Source: Prochlorococcus sp. AG-418-C09
Lineage (GTDB): Bacteria; Cyanobacteriota; Cyanobacteriia; PCC-6307; Cyanobiaceae
Length of the DNA stretch: 64,000 bases
Reading direction: 5' to 3'
NCBI GenBank assembly: GCA_003214355.1
Contig: QCLS01000001.1
Coordinates: forward strand, 1 to 64,000
A model generated the notes under the pieces. It made no database searches. It had not been told where the DNA came from and saw only the letters and a program-made list of their open reading frames with translations. Position 1 is the stretch's first letter; each line of letters starts with the position of its first letter. Positions 38,526 to 48,464 of the stretch are shown in pieces. Both the position numbers and the translations under genes were made by a program.

Positions 38526-39765
38526 ACTTAAATTGAAGAATTCTAAATTCGATATTCATGATGATTTCTTATCCCGAGATAGTGAAATATCTAATATTAG
38601 ATTAGAAATAAATAGAGTTAAAAGAGCACTGAGAAAACTTGGTAGCCCATGCAAAAATATACCAGCGATACAAATTATTGGTACTAACGGTAAAGGTTCA
38701 ATTGCATCTTTTTTAGAAAAAATACTTTTTCTTTCAAAAATCAATATTGGAGTAACTACTTCACCCCACCTATTCGATGTAACTGAAAGAATAAGAGTTA
38801 ATACAAATAAAATAAAAAAAAGTACTTTTGAAAATATAATTCGTTCTACTAAAAATAAAGTCGAAAAATATAATCTTAGTCCTTTTGAATTAATCCTGTG
38901 CTGTGGTTTACAATTTTTTGATTCAGAAAAATTAGATCTTTTAATATTAGAGGCAGGCTTAGGAGGGAGACTAGACGCCACCTCTGCTCATGAATTAAGG
39001 CCAATAATAGCAATTGGAAAGATTGGATTTGATCATAAAGAATATTTAGGAGAAACCATCGAAGAAATTGCAAAAGAAAAAGTTGCTGTTATTAAAAAAA
39101 ATACATCTGTTGTTAGTTCCAATCAGAGCAACAAAGTTAAAAAAATCATAGATGAAAAAGTAAAGCAAGTTGGGGCAGAAATATTCTGGATGGACCCCCT
39201 GTCGGAGGAGTGGGAAATTGGACTAAATGGTTATTTCCAGAAAGAAAATGCATCAGTTGCAATTGGTGTAGCAGATATCTTAAAAAAAATGGGATGGAAT
39301 ATAAGCAAAGAATCGATAAAAAAAGGCATCTCGGAAGCTGAATGGCCCGGAAGGTTAGAAACTTTAAATTGGAAAAACAAAAAAATCATAGTAGATGCTG
39401 CTCATAATCCAACAGCTGCAGAAGTTATATCTAGTGAAAGAGATTCTTGGGTAAAAGAAGAAAATGGGATTTATTGGATTCTTGGGGTACAAAAGAGAAA
39501 AGAAATTATGGAAATAATAGAAACCATTGCTAAGCCTGTTGATCATATTCTTTTAGTACCAGTTCCAAATCAATTAAGTTGGAGATTAGAGGATTTAGAG
39601 AATAGTTCTCTAATTAATAGATTTAATATTATTGAATTTGATCATTTCTCTGATGCACTAAATTATTTAGACAAGCTGGAAAAATGGCCTGATTGCAATC
39701 CTGTATTAACTGGGTCTATTTTTCTAGTCGCTGAATTTATAAAATATGTTGAAGAATTCAAATAA
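38512..39765 (+). CDS. folC: Bifunctional folylpolyglutamate/dihydrofolate synthase
   Basis: Adds glutamate to folates; 417 residues. The ATP motif is IGTNGKGSIASFLEKIL (about 63-79). Others are HLFDVTERIRVN, LLILEAGLGGRLDATSA and VDAAHNPTAAEVI. The start is TTG at 38512, which overlaps argD; a second TTG at 38533 (LKNSKFD) is possible and would drop seven basic residues. The convergent FAD oxidase ends 8 bases inside its 3' end. Confidence 0.92.
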   Translation: MRRYKLKLKNSKFDIHDDFLSRDSEISNIRLEINRVKRALRKLGSPCKNIPAIQIIGTNGKGSIASFLEKILFLSKINIGVTTSPHLFDVTERIRVNTNKIKKSTFENIIRSTKNKVEKYNLSPFELILCCGLQFFDSEKLDLLILEAGLGGRLDATSAHELRPIIAIGKIGFDHKEYLGETIEEIAKEKVAVIKKNTSVVSSNQSNKVKKIIDEKVKQVGAEIFWMDPLSEEWEIGLNGYFQKENASVAIGVADILKKMGWNISKESIKKGISEAEWPGRLETLNWKNKKIIVDAAHNPTAAEVISSERDSWVKEENGIYWILGVQKRKEIMEIIETIAKPVDHILLVPVPNQLSWRLEDLENSSLINRFNIIEFDHFSDALNYLDKLEKWPDCNPVLTGSIFLVAEFIKYVEEFK

Positions 39766-41113
39766 TATATTTTTCTTTTTTATTCCATCCCTCTAATTTA
39801 CCTGGATTTAGAAGTCCTTTAGGATCATATCTATTTTTTGCTTTAACTTGATCTGCATCAACCACACCAAGTCCTCCTCCCTCAACAGTTAAAACATGTG
39901 GATTAAAAATAATTGCTCCACATTTCTTACAAAGATCGATTATTTCATATAATTCTTTTTTATCGGTCCACTTAAAGACAGGAAGTGCCGCTAATCTTGG
40001 AAAGCCATTTTGAGATACCGCCTCAATATGCCAAAGAATTTTTCTACCATATGAATTCCTTAATTTATTAATTAATTCCATCTCTTTATCAAGTGGTAAA
40101 AGCATTTGTAAATATGTCCAACTTTTATCTTTTGCTCGCAATTGAAGAGTTGTATGGTTCCAAACTAAATCATTAAGACCATTCTCAAGCTCATCTTCAA
40201 TCCCAAGCATATTTGTACTTAGATTATATTTCTTACATATCATTTCGATAGTTCTTATTCCTTCTAAAGTTGACTGAATCAGTACCTTATCTAAAACAGA
40301 ATATTGATTAAACCATTTGGGCATCTGTTGAACAATATCTTTCTCAAGAATTGTTCCCAGTTTTAATTCTACGGCTGTACCCATGCAAATCTTCAAGACA
40401 TCTATTGATTCGCTGAGACTATTGCAATCAATAATAATAGAGTGCCAATAATGTCTTATGTCAGTAGCTATTATTACTGAAGTTATTATTCCATTGGTCC
40501 CATAAGCGTGATTTATAGGTTCTGATTGCTGTGCATCTAATTCTAATAGTTGTGGGTTCTCACCAATTGTAATAAGATCTAATCCAATCAGATTTCCTGG
40601 ATCCCTCAAAAAACCCCATTTAATAGACCCAATTCCTCCAGAACCTCCAGCAAGGAATCCACCTATAGTTGCTGTCTTCCATGTACTAGGCAATAATCTT
40701 AATTCCCTCCCTTTATGTTGTAAATCACTATTAAGTTGACCCATAAGGCACCCAGTTTGGACCTTGACAAAGCCAGTATCTTTACATATGGATTCAACTT
40801 TATTTAAATAATTCATTTGCATTACAACACCACCAGACAATGGAACTGATTGCCCATAATTTCCAGTTCCTGAACCTCTTATTGTTAATGGTAGTGAGTA
40901 TTCCCAACATATTTTCGCTACTTCTAAAACTGCCTGAACATTTTTAGGCCTAACAACTAAATCGGCCATACATCCCTCTAGCTTTGATTTCAATATTGGA
41001 GAATAACTATAAAAATCCTTTGAAAGTCTTTTTAAATCATTTGGATTAATAAGAACCTCCAATGAATCAATATTCTTAAATTTTTCAAGAATCTCTGGGT
41101 TTGTATTAACCAT
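39758..41113 (-). CDS. FAD-linked oxidase, GlcD-like
   Basis: Flavoprotein of 451 residues in the FAD_binding_4 family. The N-terminal PCMH-type FAD domain includes LTIRGSGTGNYGQSVPLSGG, then TGCLMGQLN and TIGGFLAGGSGGIGSIKWG. The C-terminal half is of the glycolate/lactate oxidase type (GLLNPGKLEGW is the terminal cap). Substrate is unknown; glycolate, D-lactate or another hydroxy acid is possible. It follows the amidohydrolase gene on the same strand, 32 bases away. Confidence 0.85.
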   Translation of the reverse strand: MVNTNPEILEKFKNIDSLEVLINPNDLKRLSKDFYSYSPILKSKLEGCMADLVVRPKNVQAVLEVAKICWEYSLPLTIRGSGTGNYGQSVPLSGGVVMQMNYLNKVESICKDTGFVKVQTGCLMGQLNSDLQHKGRELRLLPSTWKTATIGGFLAGGSGGIGSIKWGFLRDPGNLIGLDLITIGENPQLLELDAQQSEPINHAYGTNGIITSVIIATDIRHYWHSIIIDCNSLSESIDVLKICMGTAVELKLGTILEKDIVQQMPKWFNQYSVLDKVLIQSTLEGIRTIEMICKKYNLSTNMLGIEDELENGLNDLVWNHTTLQLRAKDKSWTYLQMLLPLDKEMELINKLRNSYGRKILWHIEAVSQNGFPRLAALPVFKWTDKKELYEIIDLCKKCGAIIFNPHVLTVEGGGLGVVDADQVKAKNRYDPKGLLNPGKLEGWNKKEKYII

Positions 41114-41145
41114 TAGTAGGCATGAAAGACTTTATTTAACATAAT

Positions 41146-42390
41146 TCATTTCTCAAACAAATTGCCTTTGACAAAAACTTCCCTTTGAATATCACACTTA
41201 AATATATCTGCCCAACTAATAGCATCAATCACTATAAAGTCCGCGGGGCATCCTTCTTTAATAACTCCATCCCACTCCATGTTTAACAATCTAGCTGGCG
41301 CATTAAATAAAGCTGATAAAGACAATCTATCCCAAGGGTTTAATTGCAACATTGGCATAGCAAGAGACATTAAATAGAAAGGATCAAAATTTCCAAATGG
41401 ATACCATGAGTCTTGAACATTATCACTCCCAATTGATACATCTACTAATGAATTTTGTAATTGCTTAATTGGGGCTATTGGTCGCTCAAGAGGAGTATTA
41501 ATTTCATTTCTATTTAAGAGCCAGAAATTTGTCATAGGCAATGCGACGACCTTTATTCCCCTCTCAGCAATTTCTAAGGCAAGACTGTTGATCTGTCCAT
41601 TTCTCAGAAGAGAGATGCTACTCAAATGACTACAAGTTATAGGTACTTTGATTTCTAATTGATTCAGAATTTTAATTAGTAATTTAATTCCTGCACCTGG
41701 TTCAGTAGAGGACTCATCGATATGAAAATCCACTTCTAGTTGATATTTATCTGCAAGTAGCAAAGTGGCTCTTATCAAATTGGCAAATTTCTTTTTATTG
41801 AGGGGTGGCACAATAACACCACCAATAATGCCATCATTCTTTTTAATGATTTGTGCAAGTTTCTCACCTTCTATAGTAGTCCAATATTCCATAGGAGCTA
41901 AGGCAACAAATTGTAATTTTAAAAACTTTGAATATTTTTCTTGCAAATGAAAAAGTCCTGACCAAATCCCAATATCTTGGCTTGGATATGTATCTACATG
42001 AGTTCTTATTGCTCTATATCCATTTTTAATTGCAAGCTCTATGGAATTTTCAGCTCTGGTTATAACTTTTTCAGACGTCCTCGTATCATGCTCCTCCAGG
42101 TTTACCAATAATGCATTTTTGTAGTTTGATTTCAGATTAGGGTAATCTGTCCATGAAAATGATTTATCCAGATGTGCATGAGGCTCAACAAACCTCGGAA
42201 GTAAGATTTTATTTGTTTTTACTCCATTTGGATTTGATTTAATAGCTGATATAAAACCTTTTTCCCAAGAGATTTCAACAGGTGAGAAACCTTCTTGATT
42301 TACTTCTAAATTTATTTCATCAGAAACAGAACATAAAGATCTTGGTACTAATACATTTAATTTTCCAAAATCATTCAAAATTAATGCCAT
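41146..42390 (-). CDS. Amidohydrolase, cytosine-deaminase-like
   Basis: Metal-dependent hydrolase of 414 residues. It has the two-His motif FVEPHAHLDKSFSW (His71, His73), HVDTYPSQ (about 131), a third-metal region HIDESSTEPG (about 223), CSHLSS (about 255) and the Asp in IGSDNVQDSW (about 320). These suit CodA-type deaminases of cytosine, isoguanine or related rings. Substrate is not fixed. The FAD oxidase follows on the same strand. Confidence 0.83.
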   Translation of the reverse strand: MALILNDFGKLNVLVPRSLCSVSDEINLEVNQEGFSPVEISWEKGFISAIKSNPNGVKTNKILLPRFVEPHAHLDKSFSWTDYPNLKSNYKNALLVNLEEHDTRTSEKVITRAENSIELAIKNGYRAIRTHVDTYPSQDIGIWSGLFHLQEKYSKFLKLQFVALAPMEYWTTIEGEKLAQIIKKNDGIIGGVIVPPLNKKKFANLIRATLLLADKYQLEVDFHIDESSTEPGAGIKLLIKILNQLEIKVPITCSHLSSISLLRNGQINSLALEIAERGIKVVALPMTNFWLLNRNEINTPLERPIAPIKQLQNSLVDVSIGSDNVQDSWYPFGNFDPFYLMSLAMPMLQLNPWDRLSLSALFNAPARLLNMEWDGVIKEGCPADFIVIDAISWADIFKCDIQREVFVKGNLFEK

Positions 42391-42507
42391 CTAATTAACC
42401 TAATTATAAATAATTCATTAATCTTTAAGTGAATTAATTCAAAAGTTACTGAAAAAATAAAATTTCTATGAAATCTGCCTCATAAGTTGTTAGATTCATA
42501 TATGTAA

Positions 42508-42581
42508 GGCGGGCGTCGCCAAGTGGTTAAGGCAGCGGCTTGTGGCGCCGCTATTCGGGGGTTCGAATCCCCTCGCTCGCC
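42508..42581 (+). tRNA. trnH-GUG: tRNA-His (GUG)
   Basis: Eight-base acceptor GGCGGGCG with CGCTCGCC includes the extra G-1:C73 pair that marks tRNA-His. The anticodon loop is TTGTGGC (GUG) on GCGGC/GCCGC. The T-arm is GGGGG-TTCGAAT-CCCCT. CCA is not encoded. It lies alone between the divergent amidohydrolase and miaB, 118 bases after the former's start. Confidence 0.95.
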
Positions 42582-42657
42582 CTTTAGAAATATGGCCACA
42601 AAGTCATTTAATGTGTAATTTTGTATTAACTAGAATCTTAAAACTTAACCTTTAACA

Positions 42658-44055
42658 GTGCCTGAAACTAAATGTAAACCAACAGCTAAATCCCAAATAA
42701 TCTCTTTTACTAAAAGAAGTTATTGGATTACTACATTTGGTTGCCAGATGAATAAAGCTGATTCCGAAAGAATGGCGGGTATCCTAGAAAAATTAGGTTA
42801 TTCGCGAGCTAATGATGAATTTGAAGCTGATTTAGTATTGTATAACACATGTACTATTAGGGATAATGCAGAACACAAGGTATATAGTTATCTTGGTAAG
42901 CAAGCTAAAAGGAAACAAAATTTTCCCCGATTAAAATTAATAATATCAGGTTGCTTAGCTCAGCAGGAGGGCGAGTCTCTTTTAAGAAGAGTCCCAGAAT
43001 TAGATCTAGTAATGGGCCCTCAACATGTAAATAATCTGCAGAACTTATTAGAAAAAGTTGAATTAGGTAATCAGGTAGTAGCTACCGAAGAGAAATACAT
43101 ATCAGAAGACATTACCTCTGCAAGAAGAGAAAGTTCTATTTGTGGATGGGTGAACATAATTTATGGTTGTAATGAAAGATGCTCTTATTGTGTTGTCCCA
43201 TCAGTTAGAGGTAAAGAACAATCGAGATATCCTGATTCAATAAAAAAAGAAATAGCATCTTTAGCTGAAAGACACTATAAAGAAATAACATTGTTGGGTC
43301 AGAATATTGATGCTTACGGTAGAGATCTTCCTGGGATAACTAAAGAAGGAAGAAAGAAGAATACACTTACAGACCTGCTTTATTACATTCATGATGTTCA
43401 TGATATTCGCAGAATTAGATTTGCTACAAGTCACCCTAGATACTTTTCTAAAAGACTTATCAAAGCCTGTTTTGAATTAGAAAAAGTATGTGAACATTTT
43501 CACATACCATTTCAAAGTGGAAATAACAAAATTTTAAAATCAATGGCAAGAGGGTACACCATCGAGAAATACAAGTCAATCATTGAAAATATTAGAGATT
43601 TAATGCCTAATGCCTCCATTACCGCCGATGCAATTGTTGCTTTCCCAGGGGAAACCGAAGAGCAATTTAGAGATACGTTATCACTAATAAATGAAATTGA
43701 GTTTGACCTAGTTAATACTGCTGCTTATTCCCCTAGGCCAAATACACCAGCAGCCATTTGGAAAAATCAAATTCCAGAATCAATTAAAAAAGCAAGATTA
43801 CAAGAAATCAATGAAGTTGTTGAAGAGAACTCAAGACGAAGGAATTTAAGATACTTGAATACCACAGAAAACATTTTGATAGAGGGAATTAACCCTAAAG
43901 AATCTTCACAGTTAATGGGGAGAACTCGATCCAATAGGCTGACATTTGTACAGATATCAAAAGATAGTTCTCCTACAGAATTTATTGGGAAGGAAGTTAA
44001 TACAAAAATCAAAGAGGTCAGATCCTTTTCGCTCACCGGAGAAATTTGTAATTAG
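42658..44055 (+). CDS. miaB: tRNA-2-methylthio-N6-dimethylallyladenosine synthase
   Basis: Radical SAM methylthiotransferase for A37 of tRNA, 465 residues. The N-terminal cluster domain has Cys29 (FGCQMNKAD), Cys65 (YNTCTIRD) and SGCLAQQEG. The SAM cluster motif is [13 protein letters not shown]. The TRAM domain closes the protein (about 395-460). Translation starts at GTG. ddl follows after 13 bases on the same strand. Confidence 0.95.
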   Translation: MPETKCKPTAKSQIISFTKRSYWITTFGCQMNKADSERMAGILEKLGYSRANDEFEADLVLYNTCTIRDNAEHKVYSYLGKQAKRKQNFPRLKLIISGCLAQQEGESLLRRVPELDLVMGPQHVNNLQNLLEKVELGNQVVATEEKYISEDITSARRESSICGWVNIIYGCNERCSYCVVPSVRGKEQSRYPDSIKKEIASLAERHYKEITLLGQNIDAYGRDLPGITKEGRKKNTLTDLLYYIHDVHDIRRIRFATSHPRYFSKRLIKACFELEKVCEHFHIPFQSGNNKILKSMARGYTIEKYKSIIENIRDLMPNASITADAIVAFPGETEEQFRDTLSLINEIEFDLVNTAAYSPRPNTPAAIWKNQIPESIKKARLQEINEVVEENSRRRNLRYLNTTENILIEGINPKESSQLMGRTRSNRLTFVQISKDSSPTEFIGKEVNTKIKEVRSFSLTGEICN

Positions 44056-44068
44056 AGTCTAGATACTT

Positions 44069-45124
44069 ATGAAAGAAGACAATCAAATAACTGTTGGCAT
44101 TATTTTCGGAGGAATTTCCAATGAACATGATGTATCTATAAAATCAGCCAAAAATATTTATAAAGCTTTTCTTAAACCCCGAAACAAGCGCTATAAGATA
44201 AAACTTTTTTATATAAACAAATATGGAATTTGGTTTAAAAATCAAACATCTAAGTCGGTATTAACTAATAATGAGAAAAGCTTTACAAACCAAAGGTTCA
44301 CTTCCAAAAAAATAAACTTTATAGAAGATATAGATTTTGATGGTATAGATGCTTGGTTCCCCATCATTCATGGTTCCAACGGAGAAGATGGGACAATTCA
44401 AGGATTTTTAAAACTTACCCAAAAACCATTTGTTGGTGCAGGAGTTTTGGGCTCAGCTCTTGGAATGGATAAAATAGCCATGAAACTAATTTTTTCACAT
44501 TTAAAGATCCCTCAGGTAAATTATTTTCCTATTCAACTAAATAAATCATCTACTAAAAAAGATCTAGAAATTTTAACTACTCATATTATGGAAAAGTTAA
44601 ATTTTCCAATCTTTATAAAGCCAGCTAATTCAGGGTCTTCATTAGGTATTTCGAGAGTTAATAAAAAAAATGAGATAATTCAGGCTTTACAATTGGCCTC
44701 AGAGATTGACTCAAGGATAATTGCTGAGGAGGGTTATGATGTAAGAGAATTAGAGTGCGGTGTTATTGGGAAATCAAATCTTGAAACATCTTCAATAGGA
44801 GAAGTTAAATACGAGACAGATTGGTTCGACTTCGAATCTAAATATTCAATTCAAAACGAAATAATTATTCCTGCAACGATTGATAAATCTACTGAAAGAA
44901 ATATTAAAGACCTCGCAATAAAAAGTTGCAAGGCTCTAAACATATTTGGCTTTGCTAGAGCTGACTTCTTTCTAGAGAAGAAAACAAATAAAATTTTTCT
45001 TAATGAAATTAATACTATTCCAGGATTTACTAACAAAAGTATGTTCCCGATGCTTTGGAAAGCTTCAGGGTTAGAAATTGATCAACTTGTCGCTAAACTA
45101 GTTGATATAGCAATTGATTCCTAA
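44069..45124 (+). CDS. ddl: D-alanine--D-alanine ligase
   Basis: ATP-grasp enzyme (351 residues) that makes the D-Ala-D-Ala dipeptide of peptidoglycan. Opening VGIIFGGISNEHDVSIKSA, ATP-binding IKPANSGSSLGISRV and the metal-binding LNEINTIPGFTNKSMFPML are all present. It is 9 bases before the 136-residue membrane protein gene and starts the wall and division run ddl, small protein, ftsQ, ftsZ. Confidence 0.95.
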   Translation: MKEDNQITVGIIFGGISNEHDVSIKSAKNIYKAFLKPRNKRYKIKLFYINKYGIWFKNQTSKSVLTNNEKSFTNQRFTSKKINFIEDIDFDGIDAWFPIIHGSNGEDGTIQGFLKLTQKPFVGAGVLGSALGMDKIAMKLIFSHLKIPQVNYFPIQLNKSSTKKDLEILTTHIMEKLNFPIFIKPANSGSSLGISRVNKKNEIIQALQLASEIDSRIIAEEGYDVRELECGVIGKSNLETSSIGEVKYETDWFDFESKYSIQNEIIIPATIDKSTERNIKDLAIKSCKALNIFGFARADFFLEKKTNKIFLNEINTIPGFTNKSMFPMLWKASGLEIDQLVAKLVDIAIDS

Positions 45125-45133
45125 TTTTTATCC

Positions 45134-45544
45134 ATGGTACATGGACTACTTTGGTTGCCATTATTAATAATCTTTTTACTCCTGACTGCCTTGGGGTGGC
45201 TAGAGAGAAGGAGACAAAACCTTTTTAGGGATTGGGCTGAGGGCTCTGAACTTTGTAAGCTAGATAGTTCAGGTGCAGCTTTCCTAAAAGATGGTAAATT
45301 AATTTGGAGCGCATTTGAGGCTGGTGAATTCAAAGAGCAAGATAGCTTTATTATTAAGAAACTAGAACTTATAGAGTTAATGGCATTAACTTCTGGTGAA
45401 GCGCCATTAACTAGTGAGTCCCAAGGAAAATGCAGACTTCGTCTTGTTGGGAGTGGTAGAGAAATGGATGTTCCTTTTTCTGATGCAGATAAAGCAAGGC
45501 AATGGATGGATGAATTAATGAGAAAAGCACGTTGTGATTTGTGA
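45134..45544 (+). CDS. Conserved membrane-anchored hypothetical protein, 136 aa
   Basis: One N-terminal hydrophobic anchor (WLPLLIIFLLLTALGW, about 7-22) is followed by a soluble domain with SELCKLDSSGAAF and VGSGREMDVPFSDADKARQW. The soluble part looks like a PH-like or beta-sandwich domain, but I recognise no family. It is wedged between ddl and ftsQ and overlaps the ftsQ start by 4 bases, so it is likely in the same transcript. A role in envelope or division is inferred from position. Confidence 0.75.
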   Translation: MVHGLLWLPLLIIFLLLTALGWLERRRQNLFRDWAEGSELCKLDSSGAAFLKDGKLIWSAFEAGEFKEQDSFIIKKLELIELMALTSGEAPLTSESQGKCRLRLVGSGREMDVPFSDADKARQWMDELMRKARCDL

Positions 45545-46248
45545 CTAAATTTAAAAAAACATCATTATTATTTTTCTTATTTTTTTTTACAAGTTTTATA
45601 AGCCTTAGATCATTTAAGAAGGTACAATTTGATGATTTACTAATTGAAAGCGAATTAGTTTCTAGAAATGATGTTCTTAAAAATTCTTCTCTCGAAATCC
45701 CTCAAAGACTAATCTTCATTCAAACTAATTCACTTGAAAAGGAACTTAAAGAAAATTTATCTCTACAATACATCTCAATTAACAAGCAAATAATACCTTT
45801 CGGATTGAAAATCCTTTTAAAACAAAGAACACCAATTGCATACGCTGAAATGATTCAAGAAGGAACAACCATCAAAGGGTACATTGATGCAAATGGGATC
45901 TTTATAAAAGAAGGACTTATTGATATAAATAACGATTTTAATTTCAACTTGAAAATTTTTGGGTGGAAACAATCTTCATCTAATCAATTAGAAAAGATAC
46001 TAAAATTTAATAGTAAGTTTGATATTGAGATTAACGAAATAACAATATCTGATAATGGTTTTATTACATTAAAAGAGAAAAGCTTAAACAGTATTTTATT
46101 GGGTTTTAATTCAGAAAACTTAGACACTCAATTACAATTACTGGTAGATATGAAAAGGCAATTAAAAGAACTTGGAATTATTACAGAAATTGAAATGATA
46201 GATCTTACAGATCCTATTAACCCTAAAATAAAAGTGTTCAAATCCTAA
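45541..46248 (+). CDS. ftsQ: FtsQ-like POTRA division protein
   Basis: Bitopic division protein of 235 residues. An N-terminal membrane segment (SLLFFLFFFTSFISL, about 8-22) is followed by a POTRA-like domain (IFIQTNSLEKELKENLSLQYISI) and a FtsQ-type beta domain. The start is GTG. FtsQ links FtsZ to the septal wall machinery in most bacteria; the family is diverged here. It overlaps the small membrane gene upstream and ftsZ follows after 175 bases. Confidence 0.85.
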   Translation: MTKFKKTSLLFFLFFFTSFISLRSFKKVQFDDLLIESELVSRNDVLKNSSLEIPQRLIFIQTNSLEKELKENLSLQYISINKQIIPFGLKILLKQRTPIAYAEMIQEGTTIKGYIDANGIFIKEGLIDINNDFNFNLKIFGWKQSSSNQLEKILKFNSKFDIEINEITISDNGFITLKEKSLNSILLGFNSENLDTQLQLLVDMKRQLKELGIITEIEMIDLTDPINPKIKVFKS

Positions 46249-46309
46249 TATTTGAGAAAAGATTCTGCAAGAAGATTTTCTATAAACTCAATATTTATAA
46301 GGGTTTCTA

Positions 46310-46411
46310 ATGAAAGTTAAAATATTTACTAAAAATTTATATGAGGACTTTCAGCAACAAATCCCTACAGATGACCTGAGTAAGATCATAATGCATCAAG
46401 GACTATTTTGA
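46310..46411 (+). CDS. Small ORF just upstream of ftsZ, 33 aa
   Basis: An ATG frame of 33 codons (MKVKIFTKNLYEDFQQQIPT...), ending 12 bases before the ftsZ start and in the same frame as it (a TGA separates them). It could be a leader peptide, a broken N-terminal extension of FtsZ, or chance. There is no visible ribosome binding site. Confidence 0.25.
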   Translation: MKVKIFTKNLYEDFQQQIPTDDLSKIIMHQGLF

Positions 46412-46423
46412 GTTGAACTAGCG

Positions 46424-47536
46424 ATGAGCTTCGGAAACAATCCAATCTTCAATCAATCTGGTGAAATCCTTCCCAGTCAGAATGCCAAAATAGAAGTTAT
46501 TGGTGTTGGAGGCGGTGGAAGTAATGCAGTTAACCGTATGATCGACAGCGATCTTGAAGGGGTTTCATTCAGAGTACTAAACACTGATGCACAAGCGCTT
46601 TTATCATCACCTTCAGAACAAAGAGTTCAACTTGGTCAAAATTTAACAAGAGGTTTAGGTGCTGGAGGTAACCCAAGTATTGGTCAAAAAGCGGCGGAGG
46701 AATCCAGAGAAGAACTTCAACAGACTTTGGAAGGAGCAGACTTAGTCTTCATAGCAGCCGGCATGGGAGGAGGTACCGGTACTGGTGCAGCTCCAGTTGT
46801 TGCAGAAGTTGCCAAGCAGAGTGGAGCATTAACGGTTGGGATAGTGACTAAACCATTCTCCTTTGAAGGCAAGAGGCGGATGAGACAAGCAGAAGAGGGG
46901 ATATCTAGGTTAGCTGAAAATGTTGATACTTTAATAGTCATTCCTAATGACCGTCTCAAAGATGTAATCTCAGGAGCTCCATTACAAGAGGCTTTTAGAA
47001 ATGCGGACGATGTTTTAAGAATGGGTGTAAAAGGTATAAGTGATATAATTACCTGTCCAGGACTGGTAAATGTGGATTTTGCTGATGTTCGATCAGTTAT
47101 GACAGAGGCTGGTACCGCACTTCTTGGTATTGGCATTGGTTCAGGTAGATCAAGAGCTATTGAAGCTGCTCAAGCAGCAATGAATAGTCCTTTATTAGAA
47201 GCAGCAAGGATAAATGGAGCCAAAGGCTGTGTAATTAATATAACTGGAGGCAAAGACATGACCCTTGAGGACATGACATCTGCCTCAGAAGCTATCTATG
47301 AAGTAGTGGACCAGGAGGCAAACATAATTGTAGGTGCAGTTGTAGATGAGTCCATGGAAGGAGAAATACAAGTAACTGTAATTGCTACTGGATTTGACAC
47401 TAAACAAACTAATCAGCAGAGAATGAAGAATAGATTATCCAGTGCTACATCATTTAATATTTCTGATAATAAAGAGAAAGGAGCAAGTATTCCTGAATTC
47501 TTAAGATTAAGGCAAAATAAAAAGGAAGAAAGCTAA
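46424..47536 (+). CDS. ftsZ: Cell division protein FtsZ
   Basis: Tubulin-like GTPase of 370 residues that forms the division ring. The GTP-binding [15 protein letters not shown] (about 25-39), [17 protein letters not shown] tubulin signature (about 112-128) and [15 protein letters not shown] are clear. The C-terminus ends in [11 protein letters not shown], the conserved peptide that binds partners such as Ftn2. The ATG start is preceded by 175 bases after ftsQ that include a short ORF. SRP RNA follows on the opposite strand. Confidence 0.97.
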   Translation: MSFGNNPIFNQSGEILPSQNAKIEVIGVGGGGSNAVNRMIDSDLEGVSFRVLNTDAQALLSSPSEQRVQLGQNLTRGLGAGGNPSIGQKAAEESREELQQTLEGADLVFIAAGMGGGTGTGAAPVVAEVAKQSGALTVGIVTKPFSFEGKRRMRQAEEGISRLAENVDTLIVIPNDRLKDVISGAPLQEAFRNADDVLRMGVKGISDIITCPGLVNVDFADVRSVMTEAGTALLGIGIGSGRSRAIEAAQAAMNSPLLEAARINGAKGCVINITGGKDMTLEDMTSASEAIYEVVDQEANIIVGAVVDESMEGEIQVTVIATGFDTKQTNQQRMKNRLSSATSFNISDNKEKGASIPEFLRLRQNKKEES

Positions 47537-47551
47537 ACTAATTATTTATTG

Positions 47552-47646
47552 TGACCCGGTTATCTCGCCTGCCTCAAGCATCCCTTGTGGCTGCTACTTT
47601 CCAGTCCTGACCAGATTTAGGCGTTAAAACCGCGAAAGGCCGAGTC
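47552..47646 (-). ncRNA. ffs: SRP RNA (4.5S-like)
   Basis: On the reverse strand this 95-base RNA has the universal SRP core GGTCAGGACTGGAAAG followed by TAGCAGCC, which binds Ffh. The ends GACTCGG and CCGGGTC pair (seven pairs, one G-T), closing a hairpin of bacterial small type. It lies between ftsZ and panB and runs opposite to both. Confidence 0.92.
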
Positions 47647-47690
47647 ATAAACAATATAACAAGTTTTGTTATCAAAAGGTAATTATTATT

Positions 47691-48464
47691 ATGATTCCTT
47701 CAGATCTAGTTAAATATAAACAAGATGGAAAGAAAGTCATTGCATTGACTGCATGGGATTCCATATCTGGATCATTAGCCGAAGAAGCAGGGTCAGATAT
47801 TGTGCTTGTTGGAGATTCTTTAGCAATGGTCTCATTAGGTTTCAAAAGTACTTTGCCAGTTACATTAGACAATATGATTGACCACACAAATTCTGTTTGT
47901 AGAGGATTCGGCAAAGAATTAGATTGCCAACCTTTAGTAATTTGTGACATGCCATTCTTGAGTTATCATTGCGGCGAGGATATTGCAGTTGAACATGCAG
48001 GCCGCATAATTAAAGAAACACCCGCAAAAGGAGTTAAATTAGAAGGAGCTGAACCTGAAATACAAAATGTTATTTCAAGGCTAATAAGAATGGGTATACC
48101 TGTAATGGGCCATCTAGGCCTTACCCCACAAAACTACTTAAATCAGGGCCTTAGAAAGCAAGGTGAAAATTATATAAGTCAAGAAAAAATAAAGCAAGAA
48201 TCATTGATACTTCAGAAATTAGGATGCTTCTCAATAGTCTTAGAGCACATTCCTGATTTGCTAGCAAAAGAAATAAAAGACAACTTAACAATACCTACTA
48301 TTGGAATTGGTGCGGGAAAATTCTGTGATGGTCAGGTTAGAGTAACCGCTGATTTAATAGGACTTAGTGACAAACAGCCTCCATTCTGTAGCCCAATTAT
48401 TGATGGGAAAAAAATCTTTATAGACAAATTGAAAGAGTGGGTAATGGCCGAAAGATTTAATTAA
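47691..48464 (+). CDS. panB: 3-methyl-2-oxobutanoate hydroxymethyltransferase
   Basis: First enzyme of pantothenate synthesis, 257 residues. Motifs are [40 protein letters not shown] and [15 protein letters not shown], with the catalytic Glu in IVLEHIP. The stop overlaps the end of convergent hemW by 8 bases. No other pan gene is near. Confidence 0.95.
   Translation: MIPSDLVKYKQDGKKVIALTAWDSISGSLAEEAGSDIVLVGDSLAMVSLGFKSTLPVTLDNMIDHTNSVCRGFGKELDCQPLVICDMPFLSYHCGEDIAVEHAGRIIKETPAKGVKLEGAEPEIQNVISRLIRMGIPVMGHLGLTPQNYLNQGLRKQGENYISQEKIKQESLILQKLGCFSIVLEHIPDLLAKEIKDNLTIPTIGIGAGKFCDGQVRVTADLIGLSDKQPPFCSPIIDGKKIFIDKLKEWVMAERFN

Noticed and set aside
38556-38981. Long reverse ORF inside folC
   Set aside because: Shadow frame opposite the clear folC motifs; likewise the reverse frame within ftsZ (46717-47136).
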